The notes beneath the pieces were generated by a model, which made no database searches, had not been told where the DNA came from, and was given only the letters and a program-made list of their open reading frames with translations. From Jeongeupia chitinilytica (GTDB lineage: Bacteria; Pseudomonadota; Gammaproteobacteria; Burkholderiales; Chitinibacteraceae): DNA of 64,000 nt. The translations under genes were made by a program, and so were the position numbers. The stretch is from assembly GCF_014652315.1 (NCBI RefSeq), contig NZ_BMYO01000010.1, positions 87,449-151,448 on the forward strand. The letters run 5' to 3'. Positions 1 to 8,488 of this stretch are shown one piece after another. Each line of letters starts with the position of its first letter. Positions within the stretch are counted from its first letter, which is position 1.

Positions 1-875
1 AACGAGCGCGCCGACAGCGGCGGCAGGTCGATGACCACCTGGATCCGGCGCAGGAAGGTGCGCAGCAGCGTCGACTTGATGTTCTCGGTGGTTGCGCAGA
101 TCAGCCGGATATTGCTGCTGATCTCCTTGTCGCTCGATCCCAGCCGGCGGTAGACCCCCTTGTCGAGGATCGAGAACAGCTTTTCCTGCCCCTCGAACGG
201 CAGCCGGTGCACTTCGTCGAGAAACAGGAAACCGCCCTCGGCCTTGGCAACCAGCCCTTCCTTGGCCGCGGCGGCGCCGGTGAACGCACCCTGCTGGTGA
301 CCGAACAGGTGCGAGGTCAGCAGCTCCGGATTGTTGAAGTACTCGGAGCAGTTGAAATAGACGAAGGGCACCGCCGAATCGCGCGCATGGTCGGCAAAAC
401 GGTGCATCAGCTCGGCAAAGTAGGTCTTGCCGACGCCGGACGGGCCGGTGAGCATCACGTTCAGCCCGTTGGGCGGGTACAGTACCGCCGCCTTGCCCTT
501 CTCGACCGCCTGTTTCAGGCTCTGGTCGTAGCCGATCAGCGCGGCAAACGGATCGGCATCGGCCGGTTCGGCGGCTTCGCCAAGCAGCTCGGCCAGTTCG
601 CGCACCTCGTGCACGTCCGGGTCGAGTTCGGCGCCGAGCAGGGCTGCCGCCGCGGCGCGGTGCAGGAACAGCACCGGGCGGCTCTTGATCTTGATGACCT
701 TGCCTTCGCTGCACAGCGCGTTCAGGTCCTGGCTGACCGAATTGCGCGCCACGCCGAGGTTATAGCCGATGGTTTCGGCATCGATGCCGCCACCGTCGCG
801 CAGTGCCTGTACCTTGAGCTGCCGCGTCAGCCGTTCGAGCTCCTGATAGATCGTGTCCTTTCTGCGTACCGCCAT
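1..875 (-). CDS. LevR-type sigma-54-dependent transcriptional activator (partial, C-terminus off window)
   Basis: The reading frame runs off the left edge, so only the first 291 residues are present. The N-terminus is a winged helix-turn-helix of about 75 residues ending in a KVIKIKSRPVLF-like segment, as in LevR. A sigma-54-interacting AAA+ domain follows, with Walker A (GPSGVGKTYF), the GAFTGA loop that contacts sigma-54, and a FLFLDEVHRLP Walker B region. The layout HTH first, then AAA+, and the 'ATTEN...TFLRRI' segment are typical of LevR/DgaR-type activators that usually carry PTS regulation domains (EIIA, PRD) further on. Those domains would lie outside the window. The start is the ATG at 875, with GGAG just upstream. 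Members normally control mannose-family PTS operons; the target here is not visible. Confidence 0.85.
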   Translation of the reverse strand, partial: MAVRRKDTIYQELERLTRQLKVQALRDGGGIDAETIGYNLGVARNSVSQDLNALCSEGKVIKIKSRPVLFLHRAAAAALLGAELDPDVHEVRELAELLGEAAEPADADPFAALIGYDQSLKQAVEKGKAAVLYPPNGLNVMLTGPSGVGKTYFAELMHRFADHARDSAVPFVYFNCSEYFNNPELLTSHLFGHQQGAFTGAAAAKEGLVAKAEGGFLFLDEVHRLPFEGQEKLFSILDKGVYRRLGSSDKEISSNIRLICATTENIKSTLLRTFLRRIQVVIDLPPLSARS

Positions 876-952
876 TGCCCGCTCCGTCAAACCAGTCCCG
901 ATGATGCCAAAGGCCGCCGCCGGCCGCCTTGATCGTGACCAAGAGGTAGCAC

Positions 953-971
953 GGCATGGCCGCACCATGCC
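953..971. promoter_or_regulatory. Inverted repeat between divergent genes (possible operator)
   Basis: GGCATGG and CCATGCC form perfect 7-bp arms around a 5-nt spacer, in the 190-bp gap between the divergent LevR-type regulator and the gene starting at 1066. Position and symmetry suit an operator, but no known motif was recognised and there is no sigma-54 consensus beside it. Confidence 0.35.
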
Positions 972-1065
972 ATTGGGGTTCGCCCGGCACGGCGTCGCAG
1001 GATTGAAACACGCCACTGCTACCCTCGCCGGCTTCAACCGTCGGAGCTCCCGAGGAGCGGACAGC

Positions 1066-1605
1066 ATGGCGAATACCGTCTACAGCAAGACAGCCCGGGG
1101 CCAGGCCGAGATCGATGCGCGCAGTCTGGGTCTGTCGGCCAGGGCGCGCCGGCTGCTGATCCTGATCGACGGCCGGCGCACACTGGCGGAGATTGCCGTG
1201 ATCCTCGGCCACGACACGCTGCCGCCGCTGCTCGCCGAACTGCAGGCGCAGGGCTGCATCGGCACACCCGGCGAGACCGCAAGCGAGGCCGGCGCGACCG
1301 TCGAGCCGGCCCCTGCGCCGTCCCCCGTGCAATCCGTGCCCCCGGCAGTGACACAGCAACCGAAGCCGATCGACGCACTCGACCCGATCCGCATCGTCAA
1401 GGCCAAGGAGTTGATGACCGAAAGTGCGCAGACCTTTCTCGGCCTGATGGGGCGCGGGCTGATCAGCGAAATCGAAGCGGTTTCCGACACGCCGGCACTG
1501 AAGAACGCCATCGCGCGCTGGAACATGGCCCTGCGCGAATCGCGCAAGGCCGGCCCCTACGCCGACGAGTTCGTCCAGGCGGTCAAGGTGCTCACCGGGC
1601 TCTAA
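1066..1605 (+). CDS. Conserved hypothetical protein, 179 aa
   Basis: The start is the ATG at 1066, because GAGGAG lies 8-14 nt upstream; the frame stays open further upstream but without a ribosome site. Residues 5-65 (KTARGQAEID...LSARARRLLILIDGRRTLAEIA) look like a small helical/winged domain resembling a degenerate regulatory N-terminus. A Pro/Ala-rich linker of about 30 residues follows, then a C-terminal helical segment of about 70 residues. No signal peptide or membrane segment is seen. It is divergent from the LevR-type regulator. The arrangement is familiar from unnamed betaproteobacterial proteins, but no function can be given. Confidence 0.7.
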   Translation: MANTVYSKTARGQAEIDARSLGLSARARRLLILIDGRRTLAEIAVILGHDTLPPLLAELQAQGCIGTPGETASEAGATVEPAPAPSPVQSVPPAVTQQPKPIDALDPIRIVKAKELMTESAQTFLGLMGRGLISEIEAVSDTPALKNAIARWNMALRESRKAGPYADEFVQAVKVLTGL

Positions 1606-1612
1606 TCGCAAC

Positions 1613-1640
1613 CGCGGCGCCAAGGCGCTTCGGCGCCGCG
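1613..1640 (+). terminator. Hairpin after the 1066-1605 gene
   Basis: CGCGGCGCC and GGCGCCGCG (9 bp) pair around a 10-nt loop starting 8 bp after the stop. There is no T-tract, so it is a weak candidate terminator. Confidence 0.35.
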
Positions 1641-1651
1641 CCGGGCATGTT

Positions 1652-1657
1652 TATACT
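1652..1657 (+). promoter_or_regulatory. -10 element upstream of the TraB/GumN gene
   Basis: TATACT (5/6 match to TATAAT) lies 51 bp before the ATG at 1708. No convincing -35 hexamer is seen at 17 bp, so only the -10 is claimed. The same TTATACTG context recurs before the gene at 6469. Confidence 0.4.
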
Positions 1658-1707
1658 GGCGGTCGACCACAGGGCACCCAGCCCGTACAAATCAGGAGAC
1701 TCGCCGG

Positions 1708-2640
1708 ATGTTCGCCCGCCTTCGCTCGCCCCTTGCGGTACTTGCCGCCGCACTCTGCAGCGCCTCGCTGCTCGCACCGCTGCCGGCGCTGGCCGCAGCC
1801 AAGGGCGACACCTTCCCGCGTGCCGTGCTGTGGAAGATCGACAAACCGGGCGTGAAACCGTCGTACCTGTTCGGCACCGCCCATGTCAGCGACCCCAAGG
1901 TGACGCAGCTGTCGCCGCAGGTGCAGAAGGCATTCGATGACGCCGACACGGTCACCACCGAAGTGCGTATCGACTTCAACGGCATGATGGACTTCGCCAA
2001 ACGCGTGCTGATGCCCGAAGGCGAGCTGCTTACCGACCAGATCGACACCAAGCACTACCAGAAGCTGCTGCCGGAACTCGCCGCACGCGATTACCCGGAA
2101 GTCGCCGCCAAGCGCATGAAGCCGTGGGCCGCGGCCATGCTGCTGATGGTGCCGAAGAAGAAGGCCGGCGATCTGCCGCTGGACCTGATGCTGGCGAAAA
2201 TGGCGATCGAGGGCGGCAAGGAATACACCGGCCTAGAAACGATTTCCGAGCAGGCGTCGGTGTTCGAGACCATCCCGGCCGACAAGCAGAAGACGCTGCT
2301 GTATGCGCTGATCGACCAGCAACCCGACGTCGATGCCTACTACAGAAAGCTGGTCGCGATGTACGTGCAGCGCGACGTCGAAGGCATCGTCCGCTTCGCC
2401 GACAAGGACGAAGTCACCCTGCCCGCCGCCGACCAGGCCTTCTTCAACGACTGGAAGCAGAAGACGCTGATCGACGACCGCAACGACCGGATGGCCGAGC
2501 GCATGCAGCCGCAGCTGCTCAAGGGCGGCAGTTTCATCGCCGTCGGCGCGCTGCACCTGCCGGGCAAGACCGGCCTCGTCGCCCAGCTCAAAAAGCAGGG
2601 CTACACGCTGACCCCGATCGACGACCGCAAACGCAAGTAG
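1708..2640 (+). CDS. TraB/GumN family protein (exported)
   Basis: This 310-residue protein has a classical signal peptide (about 31 residues, hydrophobic LAVLAAALCSASLLAPLPALA, cleavage after ALA). The body starts with the family hallmark YLFGTAHVSD near residue 50, where the GTxH motif belongs to the TraB/GumN fold (distantly Tiki-like, putative metal-dependent hydrolases). It ends with FIAVGALHLPG...GL...L...GY near residue 280, the second conserved motif. Length is normal for the family. It likely acts in the periplasm; substrate unknown. It is a single gene between a weak upstream hairpin and a downstream hairpin. Confidence 0.85.
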   Translation: MFARLRSPLAVLAAALCSASLLAPLPALAAAKGDTFPRAVLWKIDKPGVKPSYLFGTAHVSDPKVTQLSPQVQKAFDDADTVTTEVRIDFNGMMDFAKRVLMPEGELLTDQIDTKHYQKLLPELAARDYPEVAAKRMKPWAAAMLLMVPKKKAGDLPLDLMLAKMAIEGGKEYTGLETISEQASVFETIPADKQKTLLYALIDQQPDVDAYYRKLVAMYVQRDVEGIVRFADKDEVTLPAADQAFFNDWKQKTLIDDRNDRMAERMQPQLLKGGSFIAVGALHLPGKTGLVAQLKKQGYTLTPIDDRKRK

Positions 2641-2658
2641 TAGTCTGATCCCCCCTCC

Positions 2659-2682
2659 CGAAAGCCGGCTCGCCGGCTTTCG
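2659..2682 (+). terminator. Hairpin after the TraB/GumN gene
   Basis: CGAAAGCCGG-CTCG-CCGGCTTTCG forms a perfect 10-bp stem with a 4-nt loop, 19 bp after the stop. The run of Ts is inside the stem rather than after it. Confidence 0.55.
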
Positions 2683-2702
2683 GCATTCTGGAGAACCCGT
2701 TC

Positions 2703-3740
2703 ATGCAATACCGTACCCTGCCCGGTACCGAGCTCGACGTCTCGGCCATCTGCCTCGGCACGATGACCTTCGGCGAGCAGAACAGCGAAGCCGATGCCCA
2801 CGCACAGCTCGATGCCGCCACCGCGGCCGGCGTCAACTTCATCGATACCGCCGAGATGTATCCGGTCCCGGCCCGGGCCGAAACGCAGGGACGCACCGAA
2901 GCCTACGTCGGCAGCTGGCTGGTGAAGCAGCCGCGTGACAAGGTCATCGTGGCCACCAAGGTCGCCGGACCGAACCGCGGCATGGACTGGATCCGCGGTG
3001 GCCCGCAACTGAACGCCGCGCAGATCGTCGCAGCCTGCGATGCCTCGCTCGCCCGGCTGCGGACCGATTACATCGACCTCTACCAGGTGCACTGGCCGGC
3101 ACGCGCGGTGCCGATGTTCGGCACCAGCCAGTACGATCCGGCCGACGAAAAACCCGGCATGCCGGACCTCCACGAGCAGCTCGAAGCACTGTCCCGGCTA
3201 GTCACCGCCGGCAAGGTGCGCTACCTCGGCACGTCGAACGAAACCGCCTGGGGCGTGGCCCGCTGGGGCGCGGTTGCCGATGCCGCCGGCCTGCCGCGCA
3301 TCAGGACGATCCAGAACGTCTACAACCTGATCAACCGGAGCTTCGAGACCGGCCTCGTCGAAGCCTGCCACCGCGAACAGGTATCGCTGCTGGTCTACAG
3401 CCCGCTGGCTTTCGGCCTCCTGAGCGGCAAGTACGTCGCCGACGCCCCAGCCGACGGCCGGCTGACGCGCTTTCCCGCCTTCGGCTCGCGCTACCGCAAA
3501 CCGTTCGTCGACGAGGCCGTCGCCGCCTACGCGCAGCTCGCGCTCGAGCACGGCCTGAGCCCGGCCCAGCTGGCGCTGGCTTTCGTCAACAGCCGCTGGT
3601 TCGTCGCCAGCACCATCATCGGAGCCACGACGCTGGCGCAGCTGACCGAGAACATCGGCAGCAGCGGGATCCGGCTTTCCGCGGAACTCGAAGCCGGCAT
3701 CGAAAAGCTATACCGTCAGTATCACAGTCCCGCTTTATAA
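2703..3740 (+). CDS. tas: Aldo/keto reductase, Tas family
   Basis: The 345 residues match the Tas subgroup of NADP(H)-dependent aldo/keto reductases. The N-terminus carries LGTMTFGEQNSEADAHAQLD almost as in E. coli Tas, followed by FIDTAEMYPVP (catalytic Asp and Tyr region), a KVAGP Lys segment, a LYQVHWP catalytic-His strand, and a C-terminal GATTLAQLTENI cofactor-phosphate loop. Length equals the family. Predicted cytoplasmic TIM barrel reducing carbonyls; the physiological substrate of Tas is not settled. The stop is 4 bp from the next start, suggesting cotranscription with the amidohydrolase. Confidence 0.9.
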   Translation: MQYRTLPGTELDVSAICLGTMTFGEQNSEADAHAQLDAATAAGVNFIDTAEMYPVPARAETQGRTEAYVGSWLVKQPRDKVIVATKVAGPNRGMDWIRGGPQLNAAQIVAACDASLARLRTDYIDLYQVHWPARAVPMFGTSQYDPADEKPGMPDLHEQLEALSRLVTAGKVRYLGTSNETAWGVARWGAVADAAGLPRIRTIQNVYNLINRSFETGLVEACHREQVSLLVYSPLAFGLLSGKYVADAPADGRLTRFPAFGSRYRKPFVDEAVAAYAQLALEHGLSPAQLALAFVNSRWFVASTIIGATTLAQLTENIGSSGIRLSAELEAGIEKLYRQYHSPAL

Positions 3741-3744
3741 ACCG

Positions 3745-4941
3745 GTGAACCGCATGCGCGCCCAGGCCGAAGCTCTCCGCGACTACATCGTCGCCATCCG
3801 TCGTGATCTCCATCAGCACCCGGAGCTCGGCTACCGCGAAACGCGTACCGCACAACAGGTGATCGCGCAGCTCACCACGCTCGGCCTGCCCTATCACGGC
3901 GGTGTCGCCGGCACCGGTGTGGTGGCCGAGCTGAAAAAAGGCGACGGCCCGACCGTGATCATCCGCGCCGACATGGACGCACTGCCGATCATCGAGGACA
4001 CCGGCCTGCCGTTTTCGTCCTGCCATCCCGGCGTGATGCATGCCTGCGGCCACGACACCCACGTGGCCATGGGCCTGGGTGCGGCGCGGCTGCTGCTCGA
4101 CGCCGATTTCGCCGGCACCGTGCGTTTCGTGTTCCAGCCGGCCGAGGAAGGCTGCTACGACGATCCGGACGGCTGGTCGGGCGGACAGCGCATGGTCAAG
4201 GAAGGCGTGCATGCCGGCGCCAGCGCGGCGATCGCGCTGCACCAGGTGCCGATCCTGCCGACCGGGCAGATCAGCATTCGCGACGGTGCGGTGATGGCCG
4301 CCAGCGACGAATTCGAGATCGTGGTCCACGGTCGTGCCGCCCACGCCGGCGTGTCGCCGCAGGCGGGCATCGACGCGGTCGTCATCGCCGCACAGATCGT
4401 CACCACGCTGCAGACCATCGTCGCGCGCAATGTCGGCCCGACCGATACCGCCGTCGTCAGCGTCGGCACCCTCCAGGGCGGCACGGCGACCAACATCGTT
4501 GCCGAACAGGTCCGCCTGACCGGAACGATCCGTACGCTGAACATGGAAACCCGCGCCCACGTCCACGCCCGCGTCGCGACGATCTGCGAGCACGCCGGCG
4601 CGATGCACGGCACCAGCGTCGACTGCCGGATCGCCAACGGCTACCCGGTGACGATGAACGATGCCGGCATCGCCGCCATTGCCCGCGGTGCCGCGCGCAA
4701 CGTGCTCGGCGAAGAGGCGCTGGTCGAACTGCCGCCGCTGATGGGCGGCGAGGACTTCTCGTTCACCGCGCAGGCGGTGCCGTCGTGCTTCGCGCTGCTT
4801 GGCACCCAGGGGCCGGAGCGCAGTCCCTACTCGCTGCACAGCCCGAAAATGGTCGTCGACGAGTCCGCACTGCCGCTGGGCTCGGCCTGGCTCGCCCAGA
4901 CCGCGCTCGACCTGCTGGCGCATTTCGCCGCGCCGCGCTAA
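3745..4941 (+). CDS. M20-family amidohydrolase (hippurate hydrolase / N-acyl-amino-acid deacylase type)
   Basis: The 398-residue enzyme has the M20D signature set: DLHQHPELGYRE near the N-terminus, RADMDALPI, MHACGHDTH (metal-binding Cys/His cluster), PAEEG (catalytic Glu region) and MGGEDFS near the C-terminus (last metal ligand). It is cytoplasmic, with no signal peptide. The family removes acyl groups from amino acids (hippurate, N-acetyl or indole-acetyl amino acids). The start is either the GTG at 3745 or the ATG at 3754; neither has a strong ribosome site. It follows tas by 4 bp and probably shares its transcript. Confidence 0.88.
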   Translation: MNRMRAQAEALRDYIVAIRRDLHQHPELGYRETRTAQQVIAQLTTLGLPYHGGVAGTGVVAELKKGDGPTVIIRADMDALPIIEDTGLPFSSCHPGVMHACGHDTHVAMGLGAARLLLDADFAGTVRFVFQPAEEGCYDDPDGWSGGQRMVKEGVHAGASAAIALHQVPILPTGQISIRDGAVMAASDEFEIVVHGRAAHAGVSPQAGIDAVVIAAQIVTTLQTIVARNVGPTDTAVVSVGTLQGGTATNIVAEQVRLTGTIRTLNMETRAHVHARVATICEHAGAMHGTSVDCRIANGYPVTMNDAGIAAIARGAARNVLGEEALVELPPLMGGEDFSFTAQAVPSCFALLGTQGPERSPYSLHSPKMVVDESALPLGSAWLAQTALDLLAHFAAPR

Positions 4942-5112
4942 GCACGGCTCATCCTCGAGGGCACTTCCTGCCGGTCGCAAACCCAGCTGGCGGCGTTGTA
5001 CTCACTTGCCGACTCGTACTGTTGTGACCGACGGGAATCCCCGCGGGATGTTTCGCACGCCTTGCCAGCACCGCTACGCCGCGTTTTGTCCGCCGCTCGA
5101 ACGAGGGGGCGG

Positions 5113-5502
5113 CTACGCGTCGAAGCGGTAATCGAAGTCGTAGAAATGTCGGCCGTCGGCAATACGGATCGTCAGCGTCCCGTCCAGACCCGCCAGCTCG
5201 CCGGAACCCGAGTCGGGTACCACCGACACCCGCAGTTGCGGCGTGCCGCGGTGCATCGTGCCGCTGTGCTGCAGCGTGAAGCTGCCGCTGCGGCCGGCCA
5301 GCGTGCCGCTGACGCGCTCGATCGCGACATAAGCGGCCGAACCGGCAACGGCAGTCCCGGCCGACAGCATCTCGCCGACGCTGGTCGCCACCAGATCACC
5401 GCTGAAACGCTTGTCGATCGCCCGCCGCCCCAGCGTCCCGTCGGCCGGATCGTGCAGCTCCAGCGCCTTCAGCCCGACTTCGAATGTCCCGCTTGCCCGC
5501 AT
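5113..5502 (-). CDS. DUF3224 domain-containing protein
   Basis: A 129-residue beta-rich protein beginning ASGTFEVGL and ending with DGRHFYDFDYRFDA. This is the DUF3224 layout: an N-terminal GTF-V strand, a central SGTLAGRSGSFTLQHSGTM segment and a C-terminal Y-L/Y-Y motif. These single-domain barrel proteins are widespread and of unknown function. It starts at the ATG at 5502. It follows the gene starting at 6249 by 42 bp in the same direction and may be cotranscribed. Confidence 0.75.
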   Translation of the reverse strand: MRASGTFEVGLKALELHDPADGTLGRRAIDKRFSGDLVATSVGEMLSAGTAVAGSAAYVAIERVSGTLAGRSGSFTLQHSGTMHRGTPQLRVSVVPDSGSGELAGLDGTLTIRIADGRHFYDFDYRFDA

Positions 5503-5544
5503 GTGCTTTCTCCAGAAGTCACCGGCCGGTCCGGCCGGCCGTGC

Positions 5545-6249
5545 TCAATCGTCGCCGTCGAACAGCTCGCCGGCCTTTTCCAGAATCGCGTCGACGCTGG
5601 CGTCGATCAGCGGCGCCATGTAGTCCGACACCTTGTCCATCAGCGCCTCGCCGGTATCGGCCGCGACCTTGCTGGCGACCTTCTTGAGCGCGGCCTTGAA
5701 AATGCCCTTGAGCGAGGTATCGGGTGCGCCGGCCGCGACCAGCGCCAGTCGCAACGATTCCTTGTCGGCATCGGCCACCGAGTCCTCGGCCAGCGCCGAA
5801 ATCGCGTCGAGACCGAGCTTGACGATGCTCGGCGAGAACGAGCCGTCCGACAGGTAGCCGAGCTGCTTCACCTTGGCACGCAGATGATCGGACACCAGCG
5901 GGTTTTCGACCTCGAGCACGAAGACTTCGCCGTCCTTCTGGATCAGCGGCTTTTTCAGCAGCGCCTTCACCTTCGCATCCAGCTCGTCCCCGGACGAGCG
6001 CCGCAGCTCGCGGGCGTAGATCAGTCCGCGCGCCTTGGCACGCGTCACGCGCAGCTTCGACACCAGCTCGTACAGCTCGGGATCGGTCCCGATTGCTCCG
6101 GTCTGCTCGAGCGCATTCAGGAAGAGCAGCTCGACTTCACCCTTGGGCAGCGCGCCAAAAACCGGATTCAGGTAACCGGCGAGCAGATCGCTCAGCGCCT
6201 TGCGTACCGTGGCCTCGTCCACCCGCTCGATGATGTCCGCGACATCCAT
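5545..6249 (-). CDS. Hypothetical protein, 234 aa, helical
   Basis: The start is the ATG at 6249, with GGAG 12 nt upstream. The frame is open far upstream, but that part overlaps the divergent yjdM gene and is not coding. The sequence is strongly helical and Leu/Ala/Lys-rich. Residues 15-95 contain an HTH-like segment (DPELYELVSKLRVTRAKARGLIYARELR), and the C-terminal 60 residues form amphipathic helices (ALKKVASKVAADTGEALMDKVSDYM) ending in the acidic ELFDGDD. No signal peptide or membrane span. I do not recognise the family; DNA or protein binding is only a guess. Confidence 0.7.
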   Translation of the reverse strand: MDVADIIERVDEATVRKALSDLLAGYLNPVFGALPKGEVELLFLNALEQTGAIGTDPELYELVSKLRVTRAKARGLIYARELRRSSGDELDAKVKALLKKPLIQKDGEVFVLEVENPLVSDHLRAKVKQLGYLSDGSFSPSIVKLGLDAISALAEDSVADADKESLRLALVAAGAPDTSLKGIFKAALKKVASKVAADTGEALMDKVSDYMAPLIDASVDAILEKAGELFDGDD

Positions 6250-6431
6250 GCTCGTGTCTCCATTTCGTCTGGCGCCCGTCGGGCCACCCGCTCCTGAATA
6301 GCCGGAATCGGTCATTTCGCCAACAAAAATGACGATCTGCACCCGACATTCATCAGCTTTAAGACAGTTTTGCGCATGGCCCGGCGCCACACGGTGTGCA
6401 TACTCCCGCGGGCATCGCGACACGGCGGGCT

Positions 6432-6437
6432 TATACT
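6432..6437 (+). promoter_or_regulatory. -10 element upstream of yjdM
   Basis: TATACT lies 32 bp before the ATG at 6469, which gives a short leader. No clear -35 hexamer. Confidence 0.4.
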
Positions 6438-6468
6438 GCCGGCCTCGCATTCTCACCGGAGCCCAGCC

Positions 6469-6810
6469 ATGTCGACCCTCCCCGCCTGCCCGCAATGTGC
6501 GATGGAGAACATCTACCCGGACGGCGACAACCTCGTCTGCGCCGACTGCGGCCACGAGTGGAACCCGCAGTCGGTGGCGGCCAGCGACGATGAAGCCCGC
6601 GTCGTGCGCGATGCCAACGGCACGGTCCTGCACGACGGCGACGCGGTGGTGCTGATCAAGGACCTGAAGGTCAAGGGGTCGTCGATCACGCTCAAGCAGG
6701 GCAGCAAGGTCAAAAGCATCCGCATTGTCGGCAACGGCGATCACGAAGTCGACTGCAAGCTCGATGCCGGCCAGTTCATGCTCAAGGCCTGCTTCCTGAA
6801 AAAAGCCTGA
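6469..6810 (+). CDS. yjdM: YjdM (PhnA-like) zinc-ribbon protein
   Basis: The 113 residues match the YjdM/PhnA family along their length. An N-terminal zinc ribbon (CPQC...CADCGHEW) is followed by the conserved VRDANGTVLHDGDAVVLIKDLKVKGSS core and a C-terminal FLKK. Length is that of E. coli YjdM (111 aa). Despite the old name PhnA ('alkylphosphonate utilisation'), the family has no established role in phosphonate breakdown. The gene is monocistronic and ends at a strong bidirectional terminator shared with the convergent chemoreceptor. Confidence 0.92.
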   Translation: MSTLPACPQCAMENIYPDGDNLVCADCGHEWNPQSVAASDDEARVVRDANGTVLHDGDAVVLIKDLKVKGSSITLKQGSKVKSIRIVGNGDHEVDCKLDAGQFMLKACFLKKA

Positions 6811-6826
6811 TCGCTGCCGGGCAAAG

Positions 6827-6856
6827 AAAAACGCACATCCCCGGATGTGCGTTTTT
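6827..6856. terminator. Bidirectional terminator between yjdM and the chemoreceptor
   Basis: AAAAACGCACATCC pairs with GGATGTGCGTTTTT. T-runs on both strands let it serve both convergent genes. Confidence 0.85.
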
Positions 6857-6877
6857 CCTTTCGCGACGCCGGCCGGA

Positions 6878-8488
6878 TCAGAGCCGGAAACGGGCCACCG
6901 AGTTTTTCAGCTCCACCGACAGCGCCTCGAGCGCCTGGACGTTGCGGTTGGCCGCGGCGACCGAATCGGCCGACGACTCGACCATGTTGGCAATGCGTTC
7001 GACATTGCTGGCCACGCTGGCGCTGGCAACGCTCTGCTCGGCCGTGGCGTTGGCCACATCGCGGATCTTGCCCAGCGTCGATGCCGAACCGGCGCTGATC
7101 TCGCGCAGCGCTTCGGCGGCCTGACCGGCCAGCTCGACACCGCGCGCCACCTGCGGCTTGACCTCGTCCATGCTGTGGACCACCGAACCGGTATCGGCCT
7201 GGATCGCCTGTGTCATGGCGGCAATCTCGCCGGTGGCCTGCGTCGTGCGCTCGGCCAGCTTGCGCACTTCGTCCGCCACCACCGCGAAGCCGCGTCCCTG
7301 CTCGCCGGCGCGCGCGGCCTCGATCGCGGCGTTCAGCGCCAGCAGGTTGGTCTGGTCGGCGATGTCCTTGATCACGGCGGCGATGCCGTCGATCTCGCGC
7401 GAGCGCTCGACCAGACCGGCAATCAGCACCGAGGCGTCGCCGATCTGCGTCGAGACGCGCTGGATTTCGGCCGAGGCGTTGTTGACCAGCGATTCGCCCT
7501 TCACGGCCAGCTCGGTCGAACGCGACGAGTTGCCTTCGGTTTCGCGCGCGCTTTCGGAAATCTGGTCGACGCTGACCGACATCTGCTCGATGGCCGCAGC
7601 GGTCGCCGCCGTCGCATCGGACGACTGCCGTGCGGCCTGGTTGATCTGCGTCATCTGCCCGGAAAGGCTGACTGCGGCCTGGCCCAGCCCGCTGGCGCCG
7701 TGCTGGATGCCTTCGATCATCTGACGCAGGCTGGCCTGCATTGTCGCAACGGCCCCCAGCAGGCTGTCGACCGCGACCTTGCCGTCGATGCGGCGGCTGA
7801 GGTCGCCACCGGCGATCGCCTGTGCCACCTCGGCTGCGTATTCGGGCTCGCCCCCCAGGCGGCTGTAGATGCGCCGCGACATCATCACCGCAACGGCAAT
7901 CACGATTGCCAGCACGACCAGTCCGATGATCAGGAAGGCCAGTGCGTAGTGCCAGTAGGCCCGGTCGATGTCGTCGGTGAACACGCCGAAGCCGACGATC
8001 CAGTTCCAGCCGCCGACCTTGATCACGCCGTTGATCTTCGGAACCTCAACGTCGCTGCCGGGCCGCTTGGTCACGATGTCGGTGTAGCCGAAATCGCCCT
8101 TCGACAGCACGTCGAGGTAGGCCTGATGCGTGGTGCGGCCGTCGGGCAGCTTGGAGCCGAAGTCGACCTTGCCGACCCGCTTGGGGTTCGGGTGAACCAG
8201 CATCTTCGCGTCCATGCTGCGCACGAACACGTAGTCGTCGTCCTTGGACAGCGCCGAGGTCGCCTCGATCGCGCGCGCCTGGGCTTCCTCGCGGCTCAGC
8301 TTGCCGCCCTGTTCGAGCGACTGGAAGTGCTGGATCTGGCTGGCCGCCAGATCCAGCAGCAGACGGATTTCCGCACGGCGCTCCTGCAGCATGGTCGAAC
8401 GGATGGTCTGCAGGGCGTACCCGGCGATGATGACGAGGCCGGCGACCGCACAGACGACGATCAGCCCCAGACGGGTGGACAGTTTCAT
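6878..8488 (-). CDS. Methyl-accepting chemotaxis protein with sCache_2 sensor domain
   Basis: The 536-residue transducer has a first membrane helix (residues 7-27), a periplasmic single-Cache domain (about 30-180, with the KMLVHPNPK and GKGDFGY-like segments of sCache_2), a second membrane helix (about 185-207), HAMP, and a long cytoplasmic coiled coil. The hairpin tip DIADQTNLLALNAAIEAARAGEQGRGFAVVADEVRKLAERT is essentially invariant among MCPs (quoted motif spans roughly residues 375-415). sCache_2 receptors commonly sense small organic acids; the ligand here is unknown. No CheB/CheR pentapeptide tether is seen at the C-terminus (ends ARFRL). No chemotaxis genes are adjacent. Confidence 0.93.
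   Translation of the reverse strand: MKLSTRLGLIVVCAVAGLVIIAGYALQTIRSTMLQERRAEIRLLLDLAASQIQHFQSLEQGGKLSREEAQARAIEATSALSKDDDYVFVRSMDAKMLVHPNPKRVGKVDFGSKLPDGRTTHQAYLDVLSKGDFGYTDIVTKRPGSDVEVPKINGVIKVGGWNWIVGFGVFTDDIDRAYWHYALAFLIIGLVVLAIVIAVAVMMSRRIYSRLGGEPEYAAEVAQAIAGGDLSRRIDGKVAVDSLLGAVATMQASLRQMIEGIQHGASGLGQAAVSLSGQMTQINQAARQSSDATAATAAAIEQMSVSVDQISESARETEGNSSRSTELAVKGESLVNNASAEIQRVSTQIGDASVLIAGLVERSREIDGIAAVIKDIADQTNLLALNAAIEAARAGEQGRGFAVVADEVRKLAERTTQATGEIAAMTQAIQADTGSVVHSMDEVKPQVARGVELAGQAAEALREISAGSASTLGKIRDVANATAEQSVASASVASNVERIANMVESSADSVAAANRNVQALEALSVELKNSVARFRL

Noticed and set aside
5545..6744. Extending the 234-residue gene to 399 residues
   Set aside because: The extra part overlaps the certain yjdM gene and its promoter on the other strand; the ATG at 6249 has the ribosome site.
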